The notes beneath the pieces were generated by a model. That model searched no databases. It was given only the letters and a program-made list of their open reading frames with translations, and was not told the origin of the DNA. The position numbers were made by a program, and so were the translations under genes. This document shows positions 8,428-17,621 of a DNA stretch of 64,000 bases, in pieces. The stretch's first letter is position 1. Every line of letters begins with the position of its first letter. Source of the stretch: Stenotrophomonas rhizophila (GTDB taxonomy: Bacteria; Pseudomonadota; Gammaproteobacteria; Xanthomonadales; Xanthomonadaceae); NCBI RefSeq assembly GCF_003751305.1, contig NZ_RJKV01000001.1, positions 1,345,586 to 1,409,585 on the forward strand, written 5' to 3'.

Positions 8428-10590
8428 CTACGGCGATGTCGGCGAGGTGAAGGTGAACGTTCGGCCATCTGCAAGCCGCGCGGTCGCGCTGCGCGGGGGT
8501 AGGGTGTGCGTATCGACCTGCTGCGGTTGATCGGAGAAGTTGGCCACGATCACGCTGCCGTCGGTGAACGTAGTCTGCTGCACCTGGCCGGCGGTATCGC
8601 GCCAGCGGAAGTCGATCAGCGCCTGATCGAACAGGGCCTGATGCAGCGGCCGGAAGAAGGCGTCCAGATGGCGCAGGTAGGCGATCCGTGATGCGGCGGT
8701 CGCGACGCTGAGGTTGAGCAGCGGTGGCACGTTGTACAGCTGCTGCAGCAGCTCGGTGGTACTGCGGCTCTCGCGGAACTTGAGGCTGTCCAGGGTCCAG
8801 TGATGGGTGCTGACCACGCTGTCGTGGAAGGCAGCCTGCAGCAATGGCAGGCGACGGGCCGGGTTGAAATAGAGCTGCTGGTACCGCGGTTTGAGCTGGC
8901 TCTGTCTGAAGAAGAAGGCGGGCTGGTGCTCTGGCGCCCAGGCGCCGAGGTAGTAGGGGGAGGCACGCTCCCGGCGCATCTGCGGATCGGCCCAGCCGAA
9001 GCCGGAGGTCTGTGCGCCGTGGGCGAACGCAATATGGCGGTTGACGACGGCCGAGCCCACTTCAGAGCCGACCACCAATTTCTGGGTATCGGCCAGCCAG
9101 GCCAGTGCCGCGTTCCGGTGGCCGGCATCCTGGGCCTGTGAGGTCGGTTTGGCCGGATCCACGTCATCGAACAACATGCCGGTCGCGGCCACATCCAGGA
9201 ACCAGCTGTTGTAGGGCGCGTCGGCGCGAAGGGTGCGCACGCGCCGTTCCATCAGCGGGCGGATGCAGGCCGCGTTGGTGTACACCCCGTTGCCCTGGAA
9301 GCCTTTGATGCGCTCGCCGTCGGGTTTCATGATCCCGCAGCGCTCGAATGCGTCCTGCCCCAGCTGCGCTGAGAGCCAGGAAGGATTGTCGTTGCCGTCG
9401 GGCAGGGCGGTGTCATAGGAATCGTAGGGCGCCACCAGATACCCGGCCTTCGCGGCGGCGTCCACGGCGTCAGGGCTCGCCCAACCGGCGGTCCAGTCCG
9501 GCAGCCCGAGCCAGAGGCGTGGCAGGCCGGCAGCCTGCAGGGCATGGATCATCCGCGGCGATGCGCTGTCGCCCCGAAGCGCGTCGGGCTTTAGCGCCTT
9601 GCCCAGCGTTACGTCCAACTGTTGCCTGCGCTGCTGCAGGGACTCGGCCGTGTCACCGGGAAACTGTTCCGCCAGCGCGGCATTGATGGCGGCCACCAAC
9701 ACCTGCTGTACATACGGGCCGCTGTATTCGGCGGTGAGCGCCTGCAGCGCTTCGGCGTCCTTGGTGATCCATGCCCGCGGCAGCAGTGATTTCAGAACGG
9801 CCCAGTCACGCACGTCCTGTTCGACCAGCAGCCGATCGCCCCACAGATAAAGGTGACTGGCACCGATCAGCTTGTGACCGTCGGGCAGCTGGGCGAGTTT
9901 GTCCTTCAGTGGTACGAAGCCGCCCTGCGCCTGCAGCCAGTGCCGGTAGCGTTTGGCCGGGGCCAGCCAATCCGGCGCATCCAGGCTGACGATGACGGTA
10001 TACGGGTCGGCCTGGTTGAGGGCATTGACGTGGTGCTCGGCGGCCACTGCGACACCCGGCCCGTCCGGGCTGAAGCGCACGGTGTTGTTGAACGGTGTGG
10101 CGAACAGGATCGACAGCACGCGATCCTGCCACGCCAAGCCGATCACGGGCAGGGTCAGGTCTTCGGTGGTGTTGATCTCGCCGTAAGCATCGATGAGCTC
10201 ATCGCGCCAGACGGTGTCGTCGGCGGGAAGGTAGTAGCCCTCGTGCAGTGGCAGCAGCAAGGCGTGTGGGCCCGCTGGCAGTCGTGGCCAGTGGATGCTG
10301 CCGATGGTGCTTCGCTGGAACGTCATCTGCAGCGTATCGCCCACCAGTGCAGCGCGCACTTCGGTTGCCTCACCCCATTGCCAATGGCCGGTGTCGCGGG
10401 TCTGCACCAGCGCTGACACCGTGCCGACATCGCCCGCGGAGGAAACCTGGGTCGTGGTGCCGTCGGCAGCGGTGATGGAGGCCGCCAGCGTTGCGGGATC
10501 GATATGGACGCGCCAGTGCGCGTTGGTCAACGTCAGCGCTTGCGCCTGCGTTGCGGGGAGCAGCAGCAACAGAACGAATAAGTACTTCAT
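8428..10590 (-). CDS. Probable secreted glycoside hydrolase (GH101-like / DUF5696-like)
   Basis: A 720-residue exported protein. The ATG at 10590 gives a clean signal peptide (MKYLFVLLLLLPATQAQA). The first third is a beta-sandwich-like region, the middle a likely TIM barrel, and the end a beta domain. Candidate barrel catalytic positions are the Asp in SWFLDVAATG and the Glu in VVGSEVGS, matching the spacing of an Asp nucleophile and a Glu acid/base in retaining glycosidases related to endo-alpha-N-acetylgalactosaminidases. This family guess is from pattern only; the substrate is unknown. It stands alone, convergent with the amidohydrolase. Confidence 0.6.
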   Translation of the reverse strand: MKYLFVLLLLLPATQAQALTLTNAHWRVHIDPATLAASITAADGTTTQVSSAGDVGTVSALVQTRDTGHWQWGEATEVRAALVGDTLQMTFQRSTIGSIHWPRLPAGPHALLLPLHEGYYLPADDTVWRDELIDAYGEINTTEDLTLPVIGLAWQDRVLSILFATPFNNTVRFSPDGPGVAVAAEHHVNALNQADPYTVIVSLDAPDWLAPAKRYRHWLQAQGGFVPLKDKLAQLPDGHKLIGASHLYLWGDRLLVEQDVRDWAVLKSLLPRAWITKDAEALQALTAEYSGPYVQQVLVAAINAALAEQFPGDTAESLQQRRQQLDVTLGKALKPDALRGDSASPRMIHALQAAGLPRLWLGLPDWTAGWASPDAVDAAAKAGYLVAPYDSYDTALPDGNDNPSWLSAQLGQDAFERCGIMKPDGERIKGFQGNGVYTNAACIRPLMERRVRTLRADAPYNSWFLDVAATGMLFDDVDPAKPTSQAQDAGHRNAALAWLADTQKLVVGSEVGSAVVNRHIAFAHGAQTSGFGWADPQMRRERASPYYLGAWAPEHQPAFFFRQSQLKPRYQQLYFNPARRLPLLQAAFHDSVVSTHHWTLDSLKFRESRSTTELLQQLYNVPPLLNLSVATAASRIAYLRHLDAFFRPLHQALFDQALIDFRWRDTAGQVQQTTFTDGSVIVANFSDQPQQVDTHTLPPRSATARLADGRTFTFTSPTSP

Positions 10591-10703
10591 GCAGAACCTT
10601 GGCGAATGTGGCATGTAGTGCCGATCAGTTGCGGGAGCCTAAAGCGCGTGACGGCGCTCGCGTCGGCTGTACGTCACAGTTGCGCGCATGGCGCTGCTGC
10701 GAA

Positions 10704-11324
10704 TCATGAAATGTGAGATGCGTTGGCATCCATGGACGCGGTTGCCATGTGTTCGCCCAGTGCGAATGCAGTCTGCAGGTGGGCCTGCACGTCGCCCGAG
10801 TCCGTTTCCAGCAGCAGCGTGGACGACAGCACCGGCGCGCCGCAGTAGTCGAAGATGCCGGTCTCGATCTGGGTCTTCATCGCGTCGGTATAGCCACGCT
10901 TTTGCCACGTGCGTTCGTCAGCGCCGCCGAGGCTGACCAGGTGAATGGACAGATGCCCCAGTTTCTTGAGCACCCCCTGGCCACTGCTGTCGTCATAAGC
11001 CCACCCATTGGAAAACACGCGGTCGATCCAGCCCTTCATGAGGGCCGGCATGCTCCACCAATACACAGGGAAGACCAGCACCAATGCAGTGGCGCGGTCC
11101 AGGCGGGCCTGTTCGGCCAGTACATCAGCGGGGAAGGGCGCCAGGCGTTGATGGCCCTGCATGTCGTCCTGATTGAAGCGGGGGTCGAAGCCCTCGGCGC
11201 TCAGATCGGCCAGTTCGACCGTTGCGCCGGCAGCTGTCGAAGTGATGCCCTCGGCGATGTGGCGGGCCACGGTGTGGGTCAGTGCGTCGGGATGGGGGTG
11301 AGCGGTGACGATCAGGGTGTGCAT
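10704..11324 (-). CDS. NAD(P)H-dependent oxidoreductase (flavodoxin-like fold)
   Basis: A 206-residue flavodoxin-fold quinone/nitro reductase of the MdaB/KefF type. Seen: the N-terminal FMN phosphate-binding segment TLIVTAHPHPDALTHTVA, then LVLVFPVYWWSMPALMKGWIDRVFSNGWAY, the signature for FMN and quinone binding in this family. It is divergent from a TetR regulator with paired operator-like repeats in between, which suggests a redox or electrophile defence gene de-repressed by its substrate. Confidence 0.88.
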   Translation of the reverse strand: MHTLIVTAHPHPDALTHTVARHIAEGITSTAAGATVELADLSAEGFDPRFNQDDMQGHQRLAPFPADVLAEQARLDRATALVLVFPVYWWSMPALMKGWIDRVFSNGWAYDDSSGQGVLKKLGHLSIHLVSLGGADERTWQKRGYTDAMKTQIETGIFDYCGAPVLSSTLLLETDSGDVQAHLQTAFALGEHMATASMDANASHIS

Positions 11325-11361
11325 CGGAGTCCAAGAGGATAGGGGAGGCTGTATACTTTCG

Positions 11362-11384
11362 GTAAGTTACACTTCGTAAGTTAC
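11362..11384. promoter_or_regulatory. Direct/palindromic repeat operator for the TetR regulator
   Basis: Two copies of the near-palindrome GTAAGTTAC at 11362-11370 and 11376-11384, 14 bp apart centre to centre, lie between the divergent oxidoreductase and TetR genes. This is a plausible TetR operator that would cover both promoters. Confidence 0.55.
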
Positions 11385-11399
11385 GATTGGTATATAGCT

Positions 11400-12008
11400 A
11401 TGTCAAGCCCATCTGATCCTGCTGCCTCGGTGCCGACCCGGCGCCGGATGACGCGCGACGACCGCCTTCGCCAGTTGCTGGAGACGGCATGGCGGCTGAT
11501 ACGCGAAGAGGGCACCGACGCCCTGACGCTGGGGCGGCTGGCCGAGCAGGCCGGGGTCACCAAGCCGGTGGTGTATGACCATTTCGGTACGCGGGCGGGT
11601 CTGTTGGCCGCGCTGTATCGTGATTTCGACGCACGCCAGGGCGTGGTGATGGAGACGCTGTTTGCCAGCAGCGGCCCGACACTCGCGGAGAAAGCGCAGG
11701 TCATCGCCGAGGCCTACGTGGCCTGCGTGATGAAGCAGGGACGCGAGATTCCCGGCGTGATTGCTGCGCTGGCCGGCTCACCGGAGCTGGCGCGTATCAA
11801 GCGCGAGTATGACGTCGTGTTTCTCGAGCAGTGTCGCGCGCTGCTGTCTCCGTTCGCGCCCGAAGGTACTCTGGGTCAGGCCGGGCTGTGGGGCATGCTG
11901 GGTGCCGCCGAAGGGCTCTGTTCTGCGGCGACTGCCGGTGACATCACGCCCGTACAGGCCGAGCAGGAGCTTGCCGCGACGATCGAGGCGATGGTCATGC
12001 GTGGTTGA
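11400..12008 (+). CDS. TetR/AcrR-family transcriptional regulator
   Basis: A 202-residue regulator. The N-terminal TetR HTH is clear (RLRQLLETAWRLIREEGTDALTLGRLAEQAGVTKPVVYDHFGTRAGLLAALY); the remainder is a helical ligand-binding domain with no obvious relatives. It sits divergently from the NAD(P)H oxidoreductase with the GTAAGTTAC repeats between them, so autoregulation and repression of the oxidoreductase are likely. Confidence 0.9.
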   Translation: MSSPSDPAASVPTRRRMTRDDRLRQLLETAWRLIREEGTDALTLGRLAEQAGVTKPVVYDHFGTRAGLLAALYRDFDARQGVVMETLFASSGPTLAEKAQVIAEAYVACVMKQGREIPGVIAALAGSPELARIKREYDVVFLEQCRALLSPFAPEGTLGQAGLWGMLGAAEGLCSAATAGDITPVQAEQELAATIEAMVMRG

Positions 12009-12112
12009 GTGCTGCGCAGGCTGGCATGAAGTGCGGCACGGCTGCGATGCGCTGGCCGCGAAGCGGGCGTGATCGGGCGCGTATGATGTCCCGCCCTTCT
12101 GGACTGGATGCC

Positions 12113-12868
12113 ATGCGCACTTTTGTCACCGTTGCTGTACTTACTGCTGCTATCGCTGCGGCAGTGCCCACCAGCGCTGCAGCACTGTCGTTGAATGAGC
12201 GTCTCAAGAATGCATCGACTGTCCAGGTGAACCAGGTGCCGCCGAGTGGCGCGTCACTGCTTGGCCGCGTGCAGCAGTTCCAGAACGGCGACAGCTTGAT
12301 CCGCGTCGGCGAGGGTGAGGGTGAGCCGCTGGTGCTGACGCTGTGCAATGGCAAGGCGCATATGAATCTCGACGCGAGCTGGCCCGGCGCGCCTGCGGCG
12401 AGGACGCAGGAAGAGAAGCAGATGCGTGCGTATGGCCTGTACATGGCGGTGATGGGCGGCATGGCGATGGCGCAGAGCATTGCGGGCGACACGCTGGAGC
12501 TGCCGGCCGAAGGGCAGGCCTCCACGGTGCAGCGCGAGACTCCGTGGGCCTATGGCAAGGAGCAGTACGCGGTGACGGTGAGTAACCGGACCGACGGGGA
12601 GCTGCGGATCAGGGTGGCCAAGACGGGAAACACCACGAGAACCCCATCGTCGGGGCCGGATGACATCGTCAGCACCGACGATGACAAGGCCGCGCGCCTG
12701 GCCGAGCTTGAGCCGGTCGGTACCTCGCGCGAGCTGGTGATCTCCGCGGCACCGAAGGTTGCGTCCGTGCCGGACGACATGTCCTTGAAGGGCTGGATGT
12801 CGGCCAGTGGCAAGGGCGGTGCAACGGTGGGTGCCGCGCGCAAGGCCTCGGGCGATTGCGCGCGCTGA
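12113..12868 (+). CDS. Exported protein of unknown function
   Basis: A 251-residue protein not assigned to any family. The ATG at 12113 gives a good signal peptide (MRTFVTVAVLTAAIAAAVPTSAAA). Visible features: two Cys (TLCNGKAH and the C-terminal GDCAR), a mid-protein hydrophobic stretch AYGLYMAVMGGMAMAQSIAGD, and a polar, low-complexity region around residues 165-190 (TTRTPSSGPDDIVSTDDDKA). It is probably periplasmic. Same strand as its neighbours but separated from the iron locus by a Fur-box-like site. Confidence 0.65.
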   Translation: MRTFVTVAVLTAAIAAAVPTSAAALSLNERLKNASTVQVNQVPPSGASLLGRVQQFQNGDSLIRVGEGEGEPLVLTLCNGKAHMNLDASWPGAPAARTQEEKQMRAYGLYMAVMGGMAMAQSIAGDTLELPAEGQASTVQRETPWAYGKEQYAVTVSNRTDGELRIRVAKTGNTTRTPSSGPDDIVSTDDDKAARLAELEPVGTSRELVISAAPKVASVPDDMSLKGWMSASGKGGATVGAARKASGDCAR

Positions 12869-12888
12869 ACCGGGCGGCGCAACGTCAG

Positions 12889-12908
12889 TGATACCCATTC
12901 TCATTTGA
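12889..12908. promoter_or_regulatory. Candidate Fur box
   Basis: On the minus strand the site reads TCAAATGAGAATGGGTATCA, matching about 12 of 19 positions of the consensus GATAATGATAATCATTATC. It lies 43 bp before the esterase gene that opens the iron-uptake locus, where Fur control is expected. Confidence 0.5.
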
Positions 12909-12950
12909 GTTACACTGGCGCGATAGCACCGTCCCTCGCTCCGGGTAGTC

Positions 12951-13958
12951 ATGATTGTTTCGTCGTCGCTGATCTCTTCCGTATCGCCGTGGTTGCGCAC
13001 GCTGGGCGTGGCGACCGCCATCGGCATGGCGGCGTTGTCGCCCGCCTCGGCGCAGCAGCGCAATCCCGAGCAGAAGGTCGGTGAGACGGTGCTGGATCAG
13101 CCGGCGCAGAGCTATCGTTTCGAGCATTTCGTGCTCGACAGCCCCGACAAGGCCCGCCGCTGGCGGGTGAATGTCGGCGTGCCGGCCAAGGCCTCGGCCA
13201 CGCCGGCACCGGTGCTGTACATGCTGGATGGCAATGCCGCGGCGATGGTGCTCGACCAGGCGATGCTTACCGATCTGGCCGCACATGCCGCGCCGGTGCT
13301 GGTATTCATCGGCTACGACAACGATCTGCGCATCGATTCGCCGGCGCGTACCCGCGACTACACCGCGTGGATCGATACCGCTGACGACGAGAACGGCACG
13401 TCGCAGTCCAGCGGTGGCGGTGCGTATGCGTTCCTGGATCTGATAGAGCGCCGGATCAAGCCGGAAGTGCAGCGCCGCGCCAGCATCGATCTGCAGCAGC
13501 AGTCACTATGGGGCCATTCGCTCGGCGGCCTGTTCGTGGTCAGCACGCTGTATACCCGCCCGGCCGCGTTCCAGCATTACGTGTCCGCCAGCCCGTCACT
13601 GTGGTGGAGCCAGGGCGCCCCGCTGGGCGACATGGAGCGCCAGTTCATCGCCAACGCCCAAGGCCAGCCGGCACAGGTCACGGTGATGCTCGGTGGCGAC
13701 GAGCGCACCGGCAACCGCGGCGTGCGTGACATGACCAATCCGCGCGTGGTCGCGCATCTGCGCCGCATTGGTGGCGCCACCCCCGATGCCGCGCAGCAGC
13801 TGGCCACCCGCCTGGCCAAGGTGCCGGGCCTGACCGTGCAGTACCGCGAATTCCCCGGCCTTGGCCATGGGCCGATGCTGCCGGCATCGCTCAAGGCAAC
13901 GCTGAGCCAGTTGTATGGCATCGCCGATCGCAGCGGCACGCCCGCGCCAGCCCCCTGA
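12951..13958 (+). CDS. Exported alpha/beta-hydrolase, siderophore-esterase-like (Fes/IroE type)
   Basis: A 335-residue exported hydrolase with the Fes/IroE/putative-esterase fold. The nucleophile is Ser190 in GHSLGG; an acid is likely in LGGDERTGNRG and the catalytic His in FPGLGHGPM. The N-terminus carries a long signal region ending near SPASA. In this family the enzymes hydrolyse trilactone siderophores to release iron. The genomic setting fits: a Fur-like site in front, and genes for a periplasmic propeller, an ABC importer and a TonB receptor downstream. The exact siderophore is unknown. Confidence 0.82.
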   Translation: MIVSSSLISSVSPWLRTLGVATAIGMAALSPASAQQRNPEQKVGETVLDQPAQSYRFEHFVLDSPDKARRWRVNVGVPAKASATPAPVLYMLDGNAAAMVLDQAMLTDLAAHAAPVLVFIGYDNDLRIDSPARTRDYTAWIDTADDENGTSQSSGGGAYAFLDLIERRIKPEVQRRASIDLQQQSLWGHSLGGLFVVSTLYTRPAAFQHYVSASPSLWWSQGAPLGDMERQFIANAQGQPAQVTVMLGGDERTGNRGVRDMTNPRVVAHLRRIGGATPDAAQQLATRLAKVPGLTVQYREFPGLGHGPMLPASLKATLSQLYGIADRSGTPAPAP

Positions 13959-14079
13959 TTTTTCGTTACCCAGGCAGTTCCGTGGCCGTGTGCCACCGCC
14001 GCAAGGGACCGCGGCCACGCCAAGGCAAGCACTGTGACAACGCGCCAACCGGCGCGCCCCCAACAGAAGGAGTCTGCTG

Positions 14080-15462
14080 ATGTACACCCTGAAAACCCTC
14101 CCGCGCGTCGCCACCCTGGCCCTTGCGCTGTCGCTGGCCAGCCCGACCGTGTTCGCCCAGCCGGTGTTCGATGCGCCGGCCAACGGCTTCCGCGGTGAAG
14201 TGGTCAGCCGCGGCCAGAACGTGGTGCCGGGCAGCGACGCCGAGGTGATCGGCCGCCAGTTCGTCCCGGGCCAGCAGGTGACCCTGCTGCGCGGTGAAAC
14301 GGTGCTCAACGCCACCCCGTACGTGGTCGATGCCGAGGGCAACTTCAAGGGCAAGGTCGCGGTTCCGGCCGATGCCGTGCCCGGCCAGCAGCCGGTGATC
14401 GTGCGTGCCAGCCAGCCGTCCGCCGCCGCCGTGCTGTCGCTGCGCGTTTCGCCGAACCTGCCGCTGAGCGGGCAGCAGAACTTCAACCAGACCTCGGCCA
14501 AACTGGTCCAGGGCCTGTACCAGTCCGCGTACAGCGCGGCCAGCAACGCGGTCTTCGTCACCGCTGCCGTCGGTCGCCCGCCGGTCACCCAGTCGCAGCT
14601 GCTCAAGCTGGACCCGAAGACCCTCAAGGTCACCGCCAAGATCACGCCGGCGGAAGTGCCGGGCGGCAAGGGCGGTGCAGTGTTCGCGGTCTATGGCGTG
14701 GGCGTGGATGATGCCAACGGCAACGTGTGGGTCACCAATACCCGCCAGGACACCGTGGCCGTGTATCGCCAGAAGGATCTGTCGCTGGTGCGCCAGTTCG
14801 ATGTCGGCACTGTGCCGCATGCCCGCGACGTCGTGGTCGATGGCCGTCATGGCAAGGTATTCGCTTCGGCCGCCGGTGAGGATCATCTCTCGGTGTTCGA
14901 TGCCCGCACCCTGCAGCCGCTGGAGCCGATCACCCTGGCCTCGGGCGTGGACGACAAGAAGTTCGTCCCGATGAGCCTGGTGCTGGATGAAGCGGCCGGC
15001 AAGCTGTTCACCGTCAGCATCGGCACGCCCGAAGCGGCCGTGATCGACACCACCACCGGCAAGGTGGAGAAGGTCATCGATCTGGGCAACTCGATCAGCG
15101 CCTCCGGCGTGGCCTATGACGCTTCGGCGGGTCGCCTGTACGTGGCCTCGCAGGGCACTGACAACCTGCTGATCGTCGATGTCGCCAGCGGCAAGGTGCT
15201 GCACGACGTGCCGGTCGGCGCGGGTGCGCTGAACGTCGCCTTCGAGCCGGTGTCCAAGCTGGCCTATGTGACCAATCGCGGTGCCGGCACGGTGACCGTG
15301 GTCGATGGCAACGGCAAGGTGGTGGGCAACCTGGATGGCGGCACCTTCCCGAACCATGTGCGTGAAGATGGCAAGGGCAACGTGTTTGCCGTCAACAAGT
15401 CGCGTGATGCCCAGGATCCCAAGGGCGACCGCATCACCCGCATCAGCACCCGCGCGAACTGA
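14080..15462 (+). CDS. YncE-family periplasmic beta-propeller protein
   Basis: A 460-residue protein with a signal peptide (cleavage after SPTVFA). An N-terminal beta domain (residues 30-120) is followed by about seven WD-like/NHL-like propeller blades with repeated motifs such as VYGVGVDDANGNVWVTNTRQDTVAVY, RDVVVDGRHGKVFASA and GVAYDASAGRLYVASQGTDNLLIVDV. E. coli YncE is iron-regulated and periplasmic. Here the gene sits between the siderophore esterase and the ABC importer, all on one strand, supporting a role in iron acquisition. Confidence 0.82.
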   Translation: MYTLKTLPRVATLALALSLASPTVFAQPVFDAPANGFRGEVVSRGQNVVPGSDAEVIGRQFVPGQQVTLLRGETVLNATPYVVDAEGNFKGKVAVPADAVPGQQPVIVRASQPSAAAVLSLRVSPNLPLSGQQNFNQTSAKLVQGLYQSAYSAASNAVFVTAAVGRPPVTQSQLLKLDPKTLKVTAKITPAEVPGGKGGAVFAVYGVGVDDANGNVWVTNTRQDTVAVYRQKDLSLVRQFDVGTVPHARDVVVDGRHGKVFASAAGEDHLSVFDARTLQPLEPITLASGVDDKKFVPMSLVLDEAAGKLFTVSIGTPEAAVIDTTTGKVEKVIDLGNSISASGVAYDASAGRLYVASQGTDNLLIVDVASGKVLHDVPVGAGALNVAFEPVSKLAYVTNRGAGTVTVVDGNGKVVGNLDGGTFPNHVREDGKGNVFAVNKSRDAQDPKGDRITRISTRAN

Positions 15463-15531
15463 GGTTCGCGCAGTGCGTTGCACTGGCGGCGGGGCGAACA
15501 GCCCCGCCGTTCTGATGGAAGAGGAACTGCC

Positions 15532-16566
15532 ATGAAGTCGATTGTTGTCCGCCGCAGCCTGCTGGCGCTGTCTCTGGTTGCCGTAATCGCCGGGTGCTCG
15601 AAAGAGCCTGCCGCGCCGGCTGCCGATACCGCCGCGGCACCGGGCGTGCAGGGCGCCGAAGCGCTGCCGGAGGGCTGGCAGCGCGTGCTGGGCGTGGACG
15701 TGCCGGATATCGACGGCGCCACCCAGCAGTTGCCGGCACAGGTCACCTCCGATGATGGTGTGGCCACGACAGTGACCGATACCTCCAGGATCATTGCCGG
15801 TGGCGATGACATCATCGCCGTGCTCGAAGCGCTTGGTCTGGACGACCAGGTCTACGCCGCGCCGCTGCGCTCGGCCACCGCGTCCGGCCGCAAGGCCCCC
15901 AAACAATTTCTGTTCAACCGCACCACCGGCGTGGAAGGCGTGTTGAGCCTGCAGGGCACCCTGTTCCTGGGCAACAGCCTGCGCCGCCATTCCGATCTCG
16001 CTGCCAAGCTGCGCGGCGCAGGCGAGGCGGCGGTGATCGTCGACGATCTGCAGCCGGCCGCGGACAAGGTGCGCAAGGTCGCCGCCGCCGTCGGCATGGC
16101 CGAGCAGGGTGAAGCATTGGCCACGAAAGTGCAGTCGCAGCTGGATGCGGCCAAGGCCAGTGGTGCCGCATTGGCATGGCACCCGCGCGTGATCCACGTG
16201 TCCGCGACAGGTGCCGGCGGCGCGCCGACCGTGGCGGGCTCGGACAGCGCCTCGGGCAAGCTGATCACGCTCGCCGGCGGCATCAACATCGGCGACGAAG
16301 CCGGCGTGGCCAACTACTCGGCCCTCAGCAATGAAGGCGTGGTGGCCGCTGCGCCTGACGTGATCCTGGTCACCGAGAACGATCTGGCCCTGTTTGGTGG
16401 CCAGGCCGGGCTGTGGCGCGCCTATCCGACGCTTCGGCAGACGCCGGCCGGTGCGGCCAACCGCGTGTGGGTGATGCCGGATGTGGAGTTGAAGTCCGCC
16501 AGCGTCGCCTCGGGCAGTGGTGCGGTGGCGCTGGCCGCGGCATTTGCAACCGTTCCGCGCCCGTGA
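15532..16566 (+). CDS. Haem/siderophore ABC transporter substrate-binding lipoprotein (FecB/HmuT type)
   Basis: A 344-residue periplasmic-binding protein. The ATG at 15532 gives a lipoprotein signal with the lipobox VIAGC. The class III binding-protein fold is recognisable from SRIIAGGDDIIAVLEALGLDDQVYAA, NRTTGVEGVLSLQGTLFLGN and the C-terminal APDVILVTENDLALFGG. It would bind a haem- or ferric-siderophore in the periplasm and pass it to the downstream FecCD-type permease, 11 bp further on. Confidence 0.87.
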   Translation: MKSIVVRRSLLALSLVAVIAGCSKEPAAPAADTAAAPGVQGAEALPEGWQRVLGVDVPDIDGATQQLPAQVTSDDGVATTVTDTSRIIAGGDDIIAVLEALGLDDQVYAAPLRSATASGRKAPKQFLFNRTTGVEGVLSLQGTLFLGNSLRRHSDLAAKLRGAGEAAVIVDDLQPAADKVRKVAAAVGMAEQGEALATKVQSQLDAAKASGAALAWHPRVIHVSATGAGGAPTVAGSDSASGKLITLAGGINIGDEAGVANYSALSNEGVVAAAPDVILVTENDLALFGGQAGLWRAYPTLRQTPAGAANRVWVMPDVELKSASVASGSGAVALAAAFATVPRP

Positions 16567-16577
16567 GTGCCTGAGGC

Positions 16578-17621
16578 ATGGCGGTGTTGAGTCCTGCGCG
16601 TCGCCGCGGCGCGACCGTGTTGATCTGGGCCGCGGTGGGGCTGCTGATCGCAGTCATTGCCTCGTTCGCGGTGGGCCCGTTGCGGTTGCCACCGATGGAG
16701 GTGCTGCAGGCGATCGGCGTAAAGCTGGGGCTGGCCGATCTGGCCAGCGTCAGTACCCGCGATCTGGCCGTGGTATGGCAGTTGCGCATTCCGCGTGCCT
16801 TGTTGGGCGCGATGGTGGGCGCCGCACTGGCGATGGCCGGCGCGAGCCTGCAGGGGTTGTTTGGCAATCCCTTGGCCGACCCCGGCATTGTCGGCGTGAC
16901 CCAGGGCGCTGCCTTGGGCGCGGTCTCGGCGATCGTGCTGGGTGCCGGCGCCTTCGGTGCGTGGACGCTACCGCTGGCGGCGTTCGCCGGTGCCGGTGGC
17001 GCGATCACATTGACGTACCTGCTGGCGCGACCGGGGCAGGGCACCGGCACGGCGACATTGCTGCTGGTCGGCATTGCGATCGCGGCGTTCTGCTCGGCGA
17101 TGATCGGGTTCCTGACCTACATCGCCAGCGAGAGCGAGTTGCAATCGCTGGTGTTCTGGCAGATGGGTTCGTTGGCCCAGGCCGACTGGATGGATGTGAT
17201 CGCGGTGGCGCCGGTGTTCGTGCTCGGCACGATCGCGTTGCTGCGTCTGGCGACACCCTTGGACATGCTCGCGCTCGGTGAGCGCCAGGCCCAGCACCTG
17301 GGGCTGGATGTGAAGCGCACGCGGCTCAAGTTGATTGCCTTCAGCGCGCTGCTGGTCGGTGCCGCCGTCGCCTTTGCCGGCTCGATCGGTTTCGTGGGTC
17401 TGGTCGTGCCGCACGTCGTGCGTCTGCTGGTCGGCCCCGGCCATCGTTGGCTGCTGCCGGTCTCAGCCGTCGCCGGTGCGCTGCTGATCGTGGTCGCCGA
17501 CACCGCCGCACGCACGCTGGATCCGCCGTCGGAGATTCCGCTCGGCCTGTTCTCGGCCGCCCTGGGTGCGCCGTTCTTCCTGTGGCTGGTGATGCGTCAG
17601 CGCCACCGGAGCGGCGCATGA
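16578..17621 (+). CDS. Iron/haem ABC transporter permease (FecCD family)
   Basis: A 347-residue inner-membrane permease with about ten helices and the hallmark FecCD sequences: RIPRALLGAMVGAALAMAGASLQGLFGNPLADPGIVGVTQGAALGA near residues 64-110, and GSIGFVGLVVPHVVRLLVGPGHRWLLPVSAVAGALL near the C-terminus. Its stop overlaps the ATPase start (ATGA), so the two are translationally coupled. Confidence 0.93.
   Translation: MAVLSPARRRGATVLIWAAVGLLIAVIASFAVGPLRLPPMEVLQAIGVKLGLADLASVSTRDLAVVWQLRIPRALLGAMVGAALAMAGASLQGLFGNPLADPGIVGVTQGAALGAVSAIVLGAGAFGAWTLPLAAFAGAGGAITLTYLLARPGQGTGTATLLLVGIAIAAFCSAMIGFLTYIASESELQSLVFWQMGSLAQADWMDVIAVAPVFVLGTIALLRLATPLDMLALGERQAQHLGLDVKRTRLKLIAFSALLVGAAVAFAGSIGFVGLVVPHVVRLLVGPGHRWLLPVSAVAGALLIVVADTAARTLDPPSEIPLGLFSAALGAPFFLWLVMRQRHRSGA

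Noticed and set aside
13966..16197. 743-codon minus-strand open frame over the YncE-like and substrate-binding genes
   Set aside because: Shadow frame of two well-supported genes, with atypical composition and no start signals.
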